Source of the DNA: Eubacteriales bacterium
Lineage (GTDB): Bacteria > Bacillota > Clostridia > Lachnospirales > Lachnospiraceae
DNA length: 50,359 nucleotides
Reading direction: 5' to 3'
NCBI GenBank assembly: GCA_030524785.1
Contig: JAUNFZ010000011.1
Span: 1 to 50,359, forward strand
Part shown: in pieces, positions 48,759 to 50,359 of the stretch
Layout of the letters: each line of letters starts with the position of its first letter
Position numbering within the stretch: position 1 is the stretch's first letter
Notes under the pieces: model-generated
Database searches by the model: none
Seen by the model: the letters and a program-made list of their open reading frames with translations, nothing else
Told to the model about the DNA's origin: nothing
Translations under genes and position numbers: made by a program

Positions 48759-50315
48759 TCATTTCAGAGAAGATACCGTGCGCACATAGCGGAAGCCGGA
48801 AGACCAGGCCTCGCCTACCACCACGCCATTTCGGCTGGAGGAGCAATGGGCCACAATCAGTCCGCCGTCGGCCGATTTGCCGACCACCACGCCTACGTGG
48901 TTCATGTCTCCTTTTTCCGGTCCCCCGTAAAATACGAGATCCCCCGGTTTTACATTTTTCATGTCCACCATCTCGGAGCCGTTCCACTGGGTAGTCGTAT
49001 GGCCTCCAATACCGGCGTCGCTGCCGCCCAGCCCGTTTCTATAGCAATATTGAACGTAGCCGCTGCAGTCCAGACCGTATTTCCGGGTCATGCCGGTGGA
49101 AGTGCTTCCCGACGCCGTCACCGTTTCCGCCGTTCCCCATCTGGAATCCCAGCCGATAGCGTCAGATTTTCCGCCCCAGAAGTATCCCACTTTTCCTACA
49201 AGGCTGTATGCCGCCGTCACAATCTTTACTCTCTCCTCCGACACATCATTTCCCACAGATGCGCGGACGATCTGCGGCGCGGCGCTGGCGATTGCACAGA
49301 GCTGAAGACATTCTGCCGAAGCATACTTCTCTATTTCCTTTGCTCCTGCGCTGCCGATTGATTTCATCTGTACATAATCTGCAATCGTTTTTGTTTCCGT
49401 TTCCGAAGCACCAGATGAATCGGAGCTGTCCTGGCTCTGAAGCTCCAGTTCCTGCTTCTTTCTCAGCCATTTTTCATATCTGGCCCGGGCCATCTCCTCT
49501 TTTTGTTCCTCGTACGCTTCTTCCCTCTGCGCCTGTGCCCTTTCGCGGATCAGACGCTTTGCCTGTTCGCCCATGGCTCCGGGCTGTTCCTCCCACGCAG
49601 CCAAAAGAAGCCGTTCCTGAGCGTCAATTCTCTCCAGCTCATCGTCAATGGGATATTCCTCCACAAAGACGTCGGTAATCTGAAGCCCATCTGCGCCGAT
49701 TCCAAGGGCTTCAGAAGGGGAATTCATTTCCGTAAATATCTGCTGCAGAAGGGATTTGCAGCTGGCGTCCAGTTTTGCAGAGCCCGTCTGCCGTTTCAGC
49801 TCATAAATAAACACGGCAAACACGTCCCGCCAGTTTGAAGCCTTAAACTCCTCCGGATGATCAAGCTGCGCGGCAAATTCCTCCTCTACCTGATCCATAA
49901 TAGACGCAAAGTTTGAAGAAATACTGATTCCATATGTACTGGACAATTCTCCCAGATAGGAGGCATTGCTGGCGATAATGTTTGTCTTATAATTGATGTT
50001 GAGCGGTGAATGATCCTCCAGTTCATCATCAAATGGGAGCTCCGTTTCCGACTCACTTTCTGATTCTGATTCGCTCTCAGACTCCGTTTCGCTTCCGGGT
50101 TCTGTTTCACTGCCTGATTCTGTCATCGGCGCCTCTGTCTCAGGCTCCGTTATCACCGGCGTATCCGGCTCTGTTTCTCCTGGATCCGGCGCAGGCGTAT
50201 CCGGTTCTGTGGGCTCCGACGTGATCGGTTCTGTCACATTCTCCGTCGTCGTCGCCTCCGATGTATCTGGTGCTGACGACTCCGATTCTGTGGGCGTCGG
50301 TTCTGTGGGCTCCGA
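48759..50315 (-). CDS. NlpC/P60 (C40) cell-wall hydrolase, 5' end not in window
   Basis: About 519 codons open to the left of an in-frame TAA at 50316-50318. The C-terminal NlpC/P60 domain has the cysteine in YGLDCSGYVQYC, histidine in MNHVGVVVG and a second polar residue in HCSSSRNG; it cleaves peptidoglycan stem peptides. Before it come a helical charged region (EEAYEEQKEEMARARYEKW) and a long Thr/Glu/Pro/Ser tract with SE repeats. There is no signal peptide in this reading, and the same Thr/Glu/Pro tract continues beyond the TAA to the window edge, so the real start lies upstream. A GTG at 50237 has GGAG nearby but would give an unexported protein. Confidence 0.75.
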   Translation of the reverse strand, partial: SEPTEPTPTESESSAPDTSEATTTENVTEPITSEPTEPDTPAPDPGETEPDTPVITEPETEAPMTESGSETEPGSETESESESESESESETELPFDDELEDHSPLNINYKTNIIASNASYLGELSSTYGISISSNFASIMDQVEEEFAAQLDHPEEFKASNWRDVFAVFIYELKRQTGSAKLDASCKSLLQQIFTEMNSPSEALGIGADGLQITDVFVEEYPIDDELERIDAQERLLLAAWEEQPGAMGEQAKRLIRERAQAQREEAYEEQKEEMARARYEKWLRKKQELELQSQDSSDSSGASETETKTIADYVQMKSIGSAGAKEIEKYASAECLQLCAIASAAPQIVRASVGNDVSEERVKIVTAAYSLVGKVGYFWGGKSDAIGWDSRWGTAETVTASGSTSTGMTRKYGLDCSGYVQYCYRNGLGGSDAGIGGHTTTQWNGSEMVDMKNVKPGDLVFYGGPEKGDMNHVGVVVGKSADGGLIVAHCSSSRNGVVVGEAWSSGFRYVRTVSSLK

Positions 50316-50359
50316 TTATGTGGTTGTCGGTCCTTTGGATTCAGATTCTGTGGGTGTCG

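Overview
The window looks like chromosome from a gut-type member of the Lachnospiraceae (Clostridia, Bacillota). Reasons: AGGAGG-type ribosome sites almost everywhere, frequent GTG/TTG starts, a GC content near the mid-40s to 50 percent outside the left end, lysine synthesis by the DapL route, an ANTAR regulator next to glutamine synthetase, and families typical of this group (DUF3798 binding protein, C-GCAxxG-C-C protein, DUF6472, oleate hydratase). The genus cannot be settled from the sequence alone. No rRNA, tRNA, CRISPR array or complete insertion sequence was seen.

1-5650 is an AT-richer accessory segment. It holds a tyrosine recombinase with a PIN/NYN-like nuclease, a tiny ribbon-helix-helix protein beside four copies of an operator-like motif, a small unknown protein, a RelE/ParE toxin-antitoxin pair, a deletion-fused Phd/AbiEi antitoxin remnant, a VanZ-like protein, and a HEPN/nucleotidyltransferase (MNT) pair. 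A dispersed repeat with the core GTTGCCAA..CTGTTGCCAG occurs three times, between these modules and at the edge of the next locus; two copies form terminators.

5671-19575 is the most unusual part. One minus-strand operon (12139 to 5671) encodes a small two-helix membrane protein with 10-residue repeats, three short helical proteins resembling WXG100 proteins but with W-x-D at the turn, a long coiled-coil protein, and a 1454-residue soluble FtsK/SpoIIIE-type ATPase. A second minus-strand operon (19163 to 12760) encodes six proteins, five with zinc ribbons and most with membrane segments. It starts from a promoter whose -35/-10 spacer carries a perfect palindrome, next to a divergent XRE regulator. 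A 98-residue unknown protein is encoded on the opposite strand between the operons. Together these look like an atypical type VII-like secretion or membrane-assembly locus without recognisable EsaA/EssA/EssB/EsaB genes.

19805-36281 is metabolic: oleate hydratase, a GH2 beta-galactosidase with two low-complexity insertions, a C-GCAxxG-C-C protein, a four-gene ABC importer with a DUF3798 binding protein, and a five-gene operon (EamA exporter, cysteine-cluster protein, orphan PTS EIIA, DUF6472, M19 dipeptidase). Then comes an AbiE-like pair whose toxin gene is broken.

36392-50359 contains a lipoprotein with CxxC...H motifs, a histidine-rich zinc/cadmium P-type ATPase behind a CzrA/SmtB-type operator, a TPP-riboswitch-controlled ECF S component, an HD phosphohydrolase, lysA with a divergent LysR regulator, a HAD hydrolase, dapL and dapF, glnA with an ANTAR protein and a leader that looks like an ANTAR antitermination site, and a cell-wall NlpC/P60 enzyme whose repetitive N-terminal part has an in-frame stop and runs off the window.
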